DNA from: Planctomycetota bacterium
Lineage (GTDB): Bacteria > Planctomycetota > Planctomycetia > Pirellulales > Pirellulaceae
Direction: 5' to 3'
NCBI GenBank assembly: GCA_016872775.1
Contig: VGZA01000048.1
Location: forward strand, 1 to 45,678
DNA length: 45,678 nt
Made by a program: the position numbers and the translations under genes
Notes under the pieces: generated by a model
What the model saw: only the letters and a program-made list of their open reading frames with translations
The model's database searches: none
Told to the model about the DNA's origin: nothing
Shown here: positions 10,088 to 18,812 of the stretch, one piece after another
Position numbering within the stretch: position 1 is the first letter of the stretch
How the letters are laid out: every line of letters starts with the position of its first letter

Positions 10088-11467
10088 CTACGATAGTTCC
10101 TTGATCGGCTTGCCGGTGGTGATCGCAATCGGGCGTCCGCTGCCGTCAGGGAAGTGTGTGTTCAGATCGATGCCCAGGAACTGATAGAGCGTAGCCATCA
10201 GGTCCTGAGGATCGATGGGTCGCTCGTGAGGAAATGCGGCATGCTGGTCGGTCGAACCGATCACCTGCCCCATGCGGAATCCGCCGCCCGAAATCAAGAT
10301 CGATTGGGCTCCAGGCCAATGGTCGCGCCCCCACTGCAACTTGCCGGTGGACGTTCCGGGCTGCAAAGTTCCCTTGGGTGTGCGGCCAAATTCGCCAGCG
10401 GCGATCACCAGCACCTTTTTATCGAGTCCACGGTCGTAGAGATCGTTGATCAACGTCGTCACGACTTGATCGTAGACCGGCAACCGATACCGCATGATCG
10501 TCGGCAGGTCGATATTGATCGCGTGATCGTCCCATCCCGGCGCGTCCATCGCCTTGACGCCACCCGGAACACTGATCGTGACAAAACTGACTCCCGCTTC
10601 AACCAGTCGACGCGCCACCAGCGCGTTTTGCCCCCATTCATCGCCGTATTGGGCGACGAGCCGCGGGTCTTCCTTCGAAAGGTCGAATGCCTGGCGCGCT
10701 TTGTCCGCGGTCAGGATGTCGATTGCCGTTCTGTTGAACTCGTCGACCGCATCGAGAGTGCCTCGCTGATCGACATCCCGCCGCAATCGATCGAATTGCC
10801 GCAGCAGTCCCACGCGGTCATCGAGCCGCCCGCCATCCACGGTCAGCGTCGAGTTGGGCAAACCGGACTTTGTCACGATGGGGGGTCGCCAGGCACTGCT
10901 CCAATACCCTTCTCCGATCCCCGGAAGATATTCTCCGAACGCGCTGTTGTAGATCACCAGTCCCATCCCGACCGCGGCCGGCAATCCGCGAACGCGTGAT
11001 TTCAACGCTCGGCCGACAATGGCGCCCATCTGCGGATGGGTCGATTCAAAAGTACCGGGCTTCAGTCCAGGATGACCCGACATGAATCGTCCGTGAGCCT
11101 CGAAATGCCCGCCTTCCCCATGTGTGCAGGAACGGATGAGGGCAAAACGATCCGCCATCCTGGCGTGCAGTGGCAGTGCTTCGCAGAGATCCAGGCCGGG
11201 GACGCTGGTCGAAATCGGCCTATAGGGTCCGCGAATTTCCGCCGGAGCCTGCGGTTTCAAATCGTAGGTTTCCAACTGACTCGGGCCACCGTGAAGAAAC
11301 AGGAAAATAACGGAGGTGTCTTTGCCCGCCGCCGTGCCCGCTGTGGCCCGTTCCCGCAACAAGCTCGACAGACTGAGCCCGCCCAGGCCGAGAAGGCCGG
11401 CATGCAGCAGTCCCCGACGCGCGATGAACGGCGGAGCGTGAGGTTGGAGGCGGGGTTCATTCACCAT
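10088..11467 (-). CDS. DUF1501 domain protein, 'EIRG' type, first gene of the array
   Basis: This 459-aa protein has RR at residues 17-18 followed by GLLHAGLLGLGGLSLSSLL, a Tat-like export signal. DUF1501 motifs are HGGPSQLETYDLKP (59-72), AAGEFGRTPKG and GRDHWPGAQSILISGGG. It differs from the cytochrome-paired members in carrying APAEIRGPYRPI directly after DLKP, GRDHW instead of GRDHH, and Glu in place of the first Asp in the GGPS motif. The product at 19793-21151 shares the first two features. ATG 11467 has AGGAACG upstream. It is the first gene of the six-gene minus-strand run, so its promoter should lie in 11468-11673. No PSCyt gene precedes it; the next gene starts three bases downstream. 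Confidence 0.92.
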   Translation of the reverse strand: MVNEPRLQPHAPPFIARRGLLHAGLLGLGGLSLSSLLRERATAGTAAGKDTSVIFLFLHGGPSQLETYDLKPQAPAEIRGPYRPISTSVPGLDLCEALPLHARMADRFALIRSCTHGEGGHFEAHGRFMSGHPGLKPGTFESTHPQMGAIVGRALKSRVRGLPAAVGMGLVIYNSAFGEYLPGIGEGYWSSAWRPPIVTKSGLPNSTLTVDGGRLDDRVGLLRQFDRLRRDVDQRGTLDAVDEFNRTAIDILTADKARQAFDLSKEDPRLVAQYGDEWGQNALVARRLVEAGVSFVTISVPGGVKAMDAPGWDDHAINIDLPTIMRYRLPVYDQVVTTLINDLYDRGLDKKVLVIAAGEFGRTPKGTLQPGTSTGKLQWGRDHWPGAQSILISGGGFRMGQVIGSTDQHAAFPHERPIDPQDLMATLYQFLGIDLNTHFPDGSGRPIAITTGKPIKELS

Positions 11468-11673
11468 GGAGTCGTTCCTGTTGCCGCAGCCTATTGTAAT
11501 CGACGCGATCCATCGGGCCGATCTCTGAAGTCGGAACCGTACTGGTTTTCCCTCTGTCCAGGGGCCGGTATTCTAGATGACGGGCGGACCGCAGCGCAAC
11601 AGCGGCGCGCAATGGACTGACGGTCCTGCGCTTTGCGCGAGCCCCTTAACCAGGATTCAAAGGACGTCCCGCG
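11468..11673. promoter_or_regulatory. Divergent intergenic region serving two transcription units
   Basis: These 206 bases separate the start of the minus-strand DUF1501/cytochrome array from the start of the plus-strand 299-aa gene. Promoters for both must lie here or just inside the genes. I could not identify a convincing -35/-10 pair. A ribosome-binding site for the plus-strand gene is visible as AAAGGACG, seven bases before ATG 11674. Confidence 0.4.
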
Positions 11674-12573
11674 ATGAGAGCTTGGCGCAGCGCCTTGGAG
11701 TTGGATGCGAAGCGGCATATCGTAAACGGCAGCCCTGCCGCGCTGGCCGACGCCATCGGTCAGGCGGCCGACCTGCGGATTTACACGGAATTTCTGCATA
11801 ACGAACATATCGACGTCCAGTCGACCAGCGCTGAACGAATCCGCGAGGTCGCCGAATTCGGCGTTACCTATCGCGTCGGTGGCTCGTGGGTTGCCGGCAT
11901 CATGAGCCTGCGTCAACCGATCGAACTGCCCGTCGGTTTTGGCCCGCGATCTTCGATGTCATTCTTCCTGTATAACCAGGACGGTACTCAGGCGATCGCG
12001 CGACCGTACCTGGATGGAGGCCCCGTCACAACAGCGTTGGGTTCGGCGGTGCCCGTCACGCCCTCGAACATGCCCAAATACCATCTGCTCGACAGTTGGG
12101 ATGCCGGAACTAACGCCCCCAGCCAGAATTTTATCTACGACTTCGATCGCTTCCGCTACTGCGTTAACGACTCGTGGCGCGAAGTGCTGAGTCATTCGGC
12201 GAGCGGAACGGTCGTTTCCGGCTCCCTCGAAGAGTTGGTCGATGCCTTCTCGTCAGGTTGCGCAATAAAACTTGGGATCACCGGCCTGTGCGCCGACATG
12301 GACGACGATCCTTGCGGACTTCCCGGCCACGAACTGTTCGTGCAGGGTGGCTCCGCGTACTTCTATACGGAACAGAACCTGTTCATTCTCGGATCGCATC
12401 CGCTGGTGCGCGTCCGTCCCAGTGTGCCGATGCACTACGCGAGCCACAATTGGGATTTTGGCTGGTTGATGGCGCGAAGCGATGGGCGCGTCGTCTACCG
12501 CCGTTGCGATCCGTACACGCTGAAGTTCTCTGACCAGGTATCGCAGCAGGCAATTCGCTGGTTCGTGCGGTAG
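11674..12573 (+). CDS. Conserved-looking hypothetical protein, 299 aa
   Basis: I do not recognise this family. ATG 11674 has a good ribosome-binding site (AAAGGACG, seven-base spacing). There is no signal peptide or membrane segment, so it is probably cytoplasmic. The protein is aromatic-rich and evenly mixed. Distinctive stretches are LRIYTEFLHNEHID (about 35-48), TPSNMPKYHLLDSWD (about 129-143), a Cys-containing GLCADMDDDPCGLPGHELFV and HYASHNWDFGWLMARSDG near the C-terminus. The composition and high GC at third positions argue for a real gene. It stands alone: divergent from the DUF1501 array and convergent with the SDR gene, whose stop lies 24 bases away. A metal or small-ligand binding role would be a guess. 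Confidence 0.8.
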   Translation: MRAWRSALELDAKRHIVNGSPAALADAIGQAADLRIYTEFLHNEHIDVQSTSAERIREVAEFGVTYRVGGSWVAGIMSLRQPIELPVGFGPRSSMSFFLYNQDGTQAIARPYLDGGPVTTALGSAVPVTPSNMPKYHLLDSWDAGTNAPSQNFIYDFDRFRYCVNDSWREVLSHSASGTVVSGSLEELVDAFSSGCAIKLGITGLCADMDDDPCGLPGHELFVQGGSAYFYTEQNLFILGSHPLVRVRPSVPMHYASHNWDFGWLMARSDGRVVYRRCDPYTLKFSDQVSQQAIRWFVR

Positions 12574-12597
12574 CTGAACGCCGCCAGGTGACAACGG

Positions 12598-13467
12598 TTA
12601 TTTCGAACCACCGGAAGGAATCGGCCATTCCCATCCGGCAGTGAATCCGCCGTCGACATAGATGGTCTGGCCGGTCATGAACGCCGAGGCGGGTGCGGCG
12701 AGAAAAATCGCGGCACCGACCATATCCTCGGGCAATCCCAGACGTCGTTGCGGCGTGTGGGCTCGTCCCCACGCCTGCATTGTCTCGTCCGACCATAGCT
12801 TGCGCGTCAGGTCGGTGAGTATGAATCCCGGTGCGATCGCATTCACCCGAACACCTCGATCGCCCCATTCCAACGCCAGCGCTTTGGTCATCTGCGCGAT
12901 GCCGGCCTTACTGACCGCGTATGGCAGCACGCAGGTCAAAGGGCGGTCGGTATTCAAGGACGCGATATGGATTTGGCCCCCACTGCCGCGGGCGACCATC
13001 GTTCTTCCAACCGCCTGCGCCAGGAAAAACGCCCCTTTGAGATTAATATTCAGCACAAAGTCGTAATCATCTTCCGTGACATCCAGCGCTGGTTTGCGGC
13101 GGTTGACTCCGGCCACGTTCACCAAGGTGTCGATCGGCCCGAAATCCGATTCACAACGTTGCACCAACCGTTGAATCTGTGCGACGTCGGAGACATCGCA
13201 GGGAATCGCATGCACGCTGGCGGGCGGCGGACCTGAACTTAACTCCGCCGCGGTGCGTTCAAGCATGGCTGCGTCCCTGCTAGCCAGAATCACCGTCGCA
13301 CCGCGCTCCGCAAAGCCCGCAGCAATCGCCCGCCCGATTCCACGGCTTCCTCCCGAAACGAGTACGCGTTGCCCTGCAACCGTGAAAAGTCGATCGGTCT
13401 TCGCCCGGCTCTCGTTTTCCAAATTCGATCCCAAAGATAATCGCTCCTTGACCGACAGTTGTCTCAT
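12598..13467 (-). CDS. SDR-family NAD(P)-dependent oxidoreductase
   Basis: This 289-aa classical short-chain dehydrogenase/reductase has a cofactor-binding GGSRGIG (39-45), an NVAG motif (117-120) in place of NNAG, catalytic Ser170, and Tyr183/Lys187 in YAVSK. The C-terminal QTIYVDGGFTAGW is typical. Overall it resembles gluconate 5-dehydrogenase or 2-deoxy-gluconate 3-dehydrogenase-like enzymes, so a sugar or sugar-acid substrate is plausible, but family membership does not fix the substrate. The frame is open back to 13650 inside the neighbouring gene. ATG 13467 was chosen because it gives a normal SDR length with a short leader and lies outside the upstream gene, which ends 47 bases before it. 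The two genes share orientation and may be co-transcribed, without obvious functional link. Confidence 0.93.
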   Translation of the reverse strand: MRQLSVKERLSLGSNLENESRAKTDRLFTVAGQRVLVSGGSRGIGRAIAAGFAERGATVILASRDAAMLERTAAELSSGPPPASVHAIPCDVSDVAQIQRLVQRCESDFGPIDTLVNVAGVNRRKPALDVTEDDYDFVLNINLKGAFFLAQAVGRTMVARGSGGQIHIASLNTDRPLTCVLPYAVSKAGIAQMTKALALEWGDRGVRVNAIAPGFILTDLTRKLWSDETMQAWGRAHTPQRRLGLPEDMVGAAIFLAAPASAFMTGQTIYVDGGFTAGWEWPIPSGGSK

Positions 13468-13514
13468 GTCCCCGCGGAGCAGCTGTGGGACCCTCGTGCA
13501 ACGCGCCCAGAATT

Positions 13515-15632
13515 CTACTTGGTCGACTTGCCGCGCAACGGTGCCGTGGCACTGGCCGGTACCACACTCGACGGCTCGCTGGTCTTCCCCAACGACTTGT
13601 CGTTCCGCGCTTTCGCATCGGATGTGGATCCCGTCAGGAAGTTGTCGCAAGCCGTCGATTCCTTTAGACGATCAAACTCCTTGTTCATGGCGACCCGCAG
13701 CTTTTTTTCAAAAATGTCTTTGGACAATTCTTCGTGGATCTGCGCATCCATTTCAACGACTTCGGGCTTGGTGCGGCCCATGCAACGCAGGATGATGAAC
13801 TTATCTCCGACGCCGATGATCGGCGACAGTTCGCCCGGCTTGAGTTTGAACGCATGTTCTTCGATCAGCGGCTGGCCGCCATGCCGGCGGATTGGAGGCA
13901 CTTTGCCAAAATTGGCGCGCGAGGCCGGCTCGACCGAGTACTGCTGCGCCAGATCGCCGAATCGCGTTTCACTGGGATTCTTCCGTGCTTCCTCCCAGAC
14001 CTGTTGAGCGCTCCTTTGATTGGAGAGAACGATCGCCATAATCTGGACACGCTCGCCAAAGTTCGCTTCGAACGCCTTGTCCAGATCTTCCCGCGTCACT
14101 TCTGCCTTGTTGCTGACGAGCTTCTTCAGTGCCGCGGACGGCCAGACCACATCCTTGGTATAGACTTCGACCGTTGCTCCGTCCTCTTCCGTGATCTTCT
14201 TCAACCAGGCATCGACATCGGGTTTGCCATTCTTGATGAAACCGTAGGCGTCGGCGGCGCGCGCGATTTCCTCGAATAGATCGGATTCCTCCACGTTCTT
14301 GTTGCGACGCCGCAACTCCTGCTCGATGATCCGACGATTAATCTCGCCATCCAAAACCGTGGCGCCGTGCCGCCCAATGCACTCTTCCGACAGATCCCGC
14401 ATCGTAACCGCCTGTCCGTTAATGAACGCCGCTACTCCCGGGTGCTTCTGTTGCAGGGCCGGTTCATTGAACACGTTCAGCAGCTTCGCCTGCTTTTGCA
14501 GGCCAGCGAAGATATCGCTGGAAGCCGTTCGCAGCTTCTGGTCACGGACGCGGTCGGCAAGATTGTTGCGCGCTTCCTTCAGTGCCTCGCCACCCAAGGG
14601 CCGCGCGGTGATCTGCTCCTCGCACTTGAGGATCACATACTGACGATTCGCTGGCCCCAGATCCTTGCCTACTTCGATCACCTGGGAAACCTGGTTGGGC
14701 TTGAGCGCAAATGCCGCGCGTTCCAGTTCGGCATCGCCGAGGTGCTTGCGAATTGGCGGCACCAGACCCATCACCGAAGCGCTCGGGTCCTCGGAGTGAT
14801 CCTTCGCCAGGTTTTCAAATTCCGCCGGTTTAGCCGCGGCCTGCTTGCGCAGTTCCTGTGCCTTCCTTGCGTCGCGGACGGCGATCAGCCTGACGCGCAC
14901 CTGGGGTCCGAATTCCGATTCAAACGCCTTCTTCAACTCGTCGTCGGACACCTGCACTTGATCGTGGGCGATGCGACGCAGCGCTAACGTCGGCCAGATA
15001 ATCTCCGTCTTGTATTCGCGCGCCGTGACATGCCGCTCTTCCGAGAGCAATTGCAGCCAGCGATCGACCGAAAGATTGAATTTTGAGGCGATGCGCCGCA
15101 CTTCGTCCTCGACATCCTGTTCCGACACCATGATCTCACGCTCTTTGCAGGCCTGCAGAATCAGGTGTTTGTTAATGATCGTTTCCAGAACGTCTTTGCC
15201 GTAACGAGCGACGCATTCTCGACCAAGATCCTGGCGGGAGATCTGCTCGCCACCGACCATGGCGACCACCTTGAGTTCCCGCTCCCCGCCCGACTTTTCC
15301 GCAGCCGACGGGTTCACTGGTCCGCTCTTGCCGCTCTCCTTCGCCGCACTGACGCCCGCGAGAGACTTGCCATTACGCGGGGCAACGATGCGACTGCCCG
15401 GCGCACCTTTGTCGCCGTTTGCCGCGGGAGCAGGCCCCTTGGCAGAACCCGCTGATTTCCCCGTCGCCGGCGCCTGAGCTTGAACGGCTCCCGGTCCGGA
15501 CAAACGGTTCGCCAGTAGGCAGACACCCGCCACGCAGCCGACGCTCACCAGCCACGATCCCCATTTCCATCCGCGACGATCAAAGATATTCGCTTGCGTC
15601 GCAACGCGCGAGCCGCTCTGCTTTCTGACCAC
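13515..15632 (-). CDS. Membrane-anchored tandem parvulin-type peptidyl-prolyl isomerase
   Basis: This foldase is about 705 aa long. A single transmembrane segment (about residues 24-44, WLVSVGCVAGVCLLANRL) is followed by an Ala/Gly/Lys/Pro-rich linker. Two similar halves follow, each with a SurA-like N-domain (DLGRECVARYGKDVLETIIN; DLSEECIGRHGATVLDGEIN) and a PpiC rotamase (FENLAKDHSEDPSASVMGLV; GDLAQQYSVEPASRANFGKV). The duplication suggests a SurA-like two-parvulin chaperone for exported proteins, anchored in the inner membrane. The frame could open at TTG 15638, but the AGGAGG at 15641-15646 lies eight bases from GTG 15632, which I take as the start. It lies 47 bases upstream of the SDR gene on the same strand. 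Confidence 0.92.
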   Translation of the reverse strand: MVRKQSGSRVATQANIFDRRGWKWGSWLVSVGCVAGVCLLANRLSGPGAVQAQAPATGKSAGSAKGPAPAANGDKGAPGSRIVAPRNGKSLAGVSAAKESGKSGPVNPSAAEKSGGERELKVVAMVGGEQISRQDLGRECVARYGKDVLETIINKHLILQACKEREIMVSEQDVEDEVRRIASKFNLSVDRWLQLLSEERHVTAREYKTEIIWPTLALRRIAHDQVQVSDDELKKAFESEFGPQVRVRLIAVRDARKAQELRKQAAAKPAEFENLAKDHSEDPSASVMGLVPPIRKHLGDAELERAAFALKPNQVSQVIEVGKDLGPANRQYVILKCEEQITARPLGGEALKEARNNLADRVRDQKLRTASSDIFAGLQKQAKLLNVFNEPALQQKHPGVAAFINGQAVTMRDLSEECIGRHGATVLDGEINRRIIEQELRRRNKNVEESDLFEEIARAADAYGFIKNGKPDVDAWLKKITEEDGATVEVYTKDVVWPSAALKKLVSNKAEVTREDLDKAFEANFGERVQIMAIVLSNQRSAQQVWEEARKNPSETRFGDLAQQYSVEPASRANFGKVPPIRRHGGQPLIEEHAFKLKPGELSPIIGVGDKFIILRCMGRTKPEVVEMDAQIHEELSKDIFEKKLRVAMNKEFDRLKESTACDNFLTGSTSDAKARNDKSLGKTSEPSSVVPASATAPLRGKSTK

Positions 15633-15640
15633 CGGCAATT

Positions 15641-15646
15641 CCTCCT
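15641..15646 (-). promoter_or_regulatory. Consensus Shine-Dalgarno AGGAGG of the parvulin gene
   Basis: The plus strand reads CCTCCT, i.e. AGGAGG on the minus strand. It lies eight bases upstream of GTG 15632 and only two bases from the competing TTG 15638. The spacing decides for the GTG start. Confidence 0.75.
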
Positions 15647-16007
15647 TGAACGGTTTCTAGATCGGGATCCATCCCAACTTCTCTGTGCGAGGCGGCGGCA
15701 GTATAGGCAAGCCGCGGAGAACCGGTCAAGAGATACTCGGCGAAGCCGACCAGCGCGAGGCGGGTCAGAGTACTCCGAGGCCCACCGAGGCCACCAAGGC
15801 ATAGTGGGGCGTGCCGCACAATACTCGCGATTTCACGCGCATTCCAATCACTTAATTCTGCTCGACGCTAGCAATCCCCGGTCCTCCGCCGAGGCTAACG
15901 AATGCGATCTATCCGGCGGCATTCAGCGAAAGGGGGCAATCAAGGGATTGTTACGCGGCCTCTCTTGAAGGCCCCCGCATCAATCGGTCACTTGGTTCGA
16001 AACTCAC
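15647..16007. other. Intergenic region with no gene recognised
   Basis: This stretch lies between the parvulin gene and the 3' end of the NfeD gene, both on the minus strand. Frames crossing it are arginine-rich and lack start signals. The only structure seen is a short imperfect repeat at 15775-15801 (CCGAGGCCCA / CCGAGGCCAC / CAAGGC). It should hold the promoter of the parvulin gene and a terminator for the NfeD gene, but I could not place either. Confidence 0.4.
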
Positions 16008-17633
16008 TCAGACAGCCCGGCCTGCGTCGGCGTCCAGTCGCACCACAATCCGGTGTCCGACCACCTTTTCGACCACCACGATCGCGCCCTTCTCGACAAA
16101 CGCCCCATCCGCCACGACATCCAGTAATTGATCGCCGAAGCGGACTTTACCAGCGGGCCGCAGCAGGGTCGCAGCGACACCGCGTGAACCGACAGCCAGC
16201 CCTGGTGACTCGACGCGCCCCGGACCTTCCTTGGGCGGTGCGTCGGCCGATGGCCGATCCAATACCAGCCGATTGAAGACAGGAATCGTCTTGAAATAAC
16301 GGCCGCCAACGAAGGTCAGGATCGCGGTCGCGACGGCGCTGCACGACAACACCAGCAACCAGCTTGCGAAACGCGACAGTTCTACGCTGTTGCGCGGCAG
16401 CACGAAATCTTGCCCGGCAAGGATCAGGCTGACGGCAATCAAGGCGATCCCTGCGAATCCGCAAACGCCGAACCCGGGGATGACGAAGACCTCCAGTCCG
16501 AGCAACGCCATTCCCAACAGAAACAGCATGACCTCCAGCCAGCCGGAGGTCCCGCCCATATACTGACTCCAGAAGAAGAGCGCAAAACAGACCGCGGCGA
16601 CGATTCCCCCGACGGCGGTGCCGGGCGAGGAGAATTCGACGAGCAACCCGACGATCCCGGCGACGATCAAGATGCCGGTGATCAGTGGGATGCTCAGAAA
16701 CATCGCCACATGGAAAATCCGTTCGTTATTCGCGTCGGCCCGCGTCCATTCCAACTCTCGATCCGGCCGATCGACGCCATACCGGCCGAGCAGTTCTTCT
16801 CTCGATCGCACGGTTGCCTGGGCCAGTCGCAGTTCGACCGCTCGTTCGCCATTCACCTCCAGGAAACGGCCTTTCCTTGCTTCCAGTACGACTCCCTGCC
16901 GTTCCCACTTGCCGCGGAATTCCGGAGTTTCCAGTTCATGCGTCGAGAGGAACTGTACCTCCCCGGTTTCCTGGTTTTGCGCCTGGTAGACTTCGAGTTC
17001 CTTGTCGACCATCGCCTCGGCGATGGAAGGGGGACGTCCTTTGGCGACCGCCAGATCGCGGACATTCTGCGCCAGGTGAGAACGAACCTTCTCGTCGGCA
17101 TGCCGAAACGACCATAACTCGACATCGAAACTCACGGCACCGGCGTCACCGAAGTGAGCGTCCGGATGCAGGATAATCTCGTCGCAGCCCAGGGAGATGA
17201 TCGCCGCGCCGCTGAGTGCTTCCCGCGGCACATAGGCCACGGTTCGCGCCCAGTCGATTCGACGCATCTCATGGGCCAGGTCGAGCGACTCATATAGTTC
17301 CCCGCCGGGACTTTCGATCTGCAGAATGACCAGGTCAGCGTTTGCTGCTCGCGCGGTCTGCAACTGTCGCCGCAGATATTGCCCGCGGGGCAGATTGATC
17401 TCCCCGTCGAACTTGATGATCACGGAACGCGCAAATCGGGGCCTGGGAAGCGGCGCCGAGTTCCCGGTCTCCCCCGGAACTTCGGCCAGCAAGATACCGC
17501 ACAACACCATGCAGAGCCCGACCGCAATCAGGGCCGAGAAGCGGCCGACCACCGGATCGTGATCTGTCAATCGACGCGCTCCCCATAAACATCGGAGCAG
17601 CGGAACCGGGGTCGCGAAAAATGATTTACCCAT
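16008..17633 (-). CDS. NfeD family membrane-bound serine protease (ClpP-class)
   Basis: This 541-aa protein has the full-length NfeD layout. An N-terminal membrane/signal segment (about 31-50) is followed by a ClpP/SppA-like protease domain (about 68-260) containing ADLVILQIESPGGELYES and EALSGAAIISLGCDEI; Ser141 is the likely nucleophile by position. Then come five to six membrane helices (about 310-443) and a C-terminal OB-fold NfeD domain (about 485-535, GVAATLLRPAGKVRFG). Family members act in membrane-protein quality control, often beside stomatin/SPFH genes, but no such neighbour is present here. ATG 17633 is the start that places the signal correctly; it lacks an obvious ribosome-binding site. 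It is divergent from the DUF1611 gene with about 120 bases between. Confidence 0.9.
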   Translation of the reverse strand: MGKSFFATPVPLLRCLWGARRLTDHDPVVGRFSALIAVGLCMVLCGILLAEVPGETGNSAPLPRPRFARSVIIKFDGEINLPRGQYLRRQLQTARAANADLVILQIESPGGELYESLDLAHEMRRIDWARTVAYVPREALSGAAIISLGCDEIILHPDAHFGDAGAVSFDVELWSFRHADEKVRSHLAQNVRDLAVAKGRPPSIAEAMVDKELEVYQAQNQETGEVQFLSTHELETPEFRGKWERQGVVLEARKGRFLEVNGERAVELRLAQATVRSREELLGRYGVDRPDRELEWTRADANNERIFHVAMFLSIPLITGILIVAGIVGLLVEFSSPGTAVGGIVAAVCFALFFWSQYMGGTSGWLEVMLFLLGMALLGLEVFVIPGFGVCGFAGIALIAVSLILAGQDFVLPRNSVELSRFASWLLVLSCSAVATAILTFVGGRYFKTIPVFNRLVLDRPSADAPPKEGPGRVESPGLAVGSRGVAATLLRPAGKVRFGDQLLDVVADGAFVEKGAIVVVEKVVGHRIVVRLDADAGRAV

Positions 17634-17754
17634 GACGATTGATCGTAGATTGCCAAAGATACCACTGTCAATTCTCCGCGATTCTCCGGCGGCAATTGGT
17701 CGAGTATCATACGGGTCCGATAGGTTCCAAAAGTAACTGGTTTGGGAGCGCGTG

Positions 17755-18798
17755 ATGAACCGGCGCATCATCATCCTGACGGAAGGGCACACAAATCCTC
17801 ATACGGCAAAGACGGCCAGTTGCATGTTGCGCTATCGCGGCGAACAGGTCGTCGCGTTGCTGGACAGCACTCAGGCGGGTCGGAACAGCGGCGAATTGCT
17901 CGGTGTGGGCCGGTTTCCGGTCGTCGGCAACCTGAACGAGGCCCCCGCGGCAGATACCCTGTTGCTGGGGATCGCGCCGCCTGGTGGGAAAATACCCGCT
18001 GCCTGGCGACCGATCATCCGGCAGGCAATCGAACGCGGCATGCACATCTGGTCGGGACTCCACGACTTCGTTTCCGACGATCCCGAGTTTTCCAGACTTG
18101 CGTTCGACCATGGCAGCCGCCTGATCGATGTCCGCAAGAACGACGAACACGACATCGCTCGGCGTCGTGGCCTGCGACCGGATTGCCTGCGCGTGCACAC
18201 CGTCGGACATGACTGCAGCATCGGGAAAATGGTAGCGTCCGTCGAAATCAGCCTGGCACTGCAACGTCGCGGCCGGGACGCCAAATTCATCGCCACCGGA
18301 CAGACCGGAATCATGGTGGAAGGAGACGGTTGCCCGATCGACTGTGTCGTGGCCGACTTCGTCGCCGGGGCTGCCGAGAAACTGGTGCTCAAGAACCAGC
18401 ATCATGAGATCCTGGTGATTGAAGGGCAGGGGAGCCTGGTCCATCCCTCGTATTCCGGCGTCACCCTGGGCCTGATGCACGGCTGCGCTCCGCACGCCTT
18501 GATTCTGGTATATGAGGTCGGGCGAACCGTCGTGACCGGCGTGGAACATGTCTCGATCCCCAGCCTCGCCCGCATCAAGCAGATGAACGAAATCATGTCC
18601 AACGCCAATTCTCGCTGCGAAGTGATCGGAATCGCCATGAACAGCCGTAAACTCAACGAGGCCGACGCCGAAACGGAGCGGCAGCGAGTGCGCGACGAAT
18701 TCGGGCTTCCCGTCTGCGACGTCATCCGCCACGGCCCCGACGAATTGGTCGACGCGGTACTGAAATTCCAGGCGCGGGATGACTGGAAGACCTGGTGA
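17755..18798 (+). CDS. DUF1611 domain protein (DgcN-like P-loop protein)
   Basis: This 347-aa protein has the DUF1611 layout: an N-terminal Rossmann-like half (RRIIILTEGHTNPHTAKTAS, LLLGIAPPGGKIP) and a C-terminal P-loop half. The latter holds a Walker-A-like GHDCSIGK (151-158), KFIATGQTGIMVEGDG, and a Walker-B-like LVIEGQGSLVHPSYS. Characterised relatives (DgcN) act in D-glutamate metabolism, and others sit beside L-Ala-D/L-Glu epimerase genes. No such partner is adjacent here, so the substrate is open. GTG 17752 immediately precedes ATG 17755; GGGAG lies seven bases before the ATG. The gene is convergent with the WD40 gene, 14 bases away. Confidence 0.88.
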   Translation: MNRRIIILTEGHTNPHTAKTASCMLRYRGEQVVALLDSTQAGRNSGELLGVGRFPVVGNLNEAPAADTLLLGIAPPGGKIPAAWRPIIRQAIERGMHIWSGLHDFVSDDPEFSRLAFDHGSRLIDVRKNDEHDIARRRGLRPDCLRVHTVGHDCSIGKMVASVEISLALQRRGRDAKFIATGQTGIMVEGDGCPIDCVVADFVAGAAEKLVLKNQHHEILVIEGQGSLVHPSYSGVTLGLMHGCAPHALILVYEVGRTVVTGVEHVSIPSLARIKQMNEIMSNANSRCEVIGIAMNSRKLNEADAETERQRVRDEFGLPVCDVIRHGPDELVDAVLKFQARDDWKTW

Positions 18799-18812
18799 GC
18801 AATCCCCGCCGA

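Noticed and set aside
15775-15801. Imperfect CCGAGGCC-type repeat upstream of the foldase gene
   Set aside because: Only two full imperfect copies plus a fragment are present. It may be a remnant of a dispersed repeat, but the evidence here is too slight to call.
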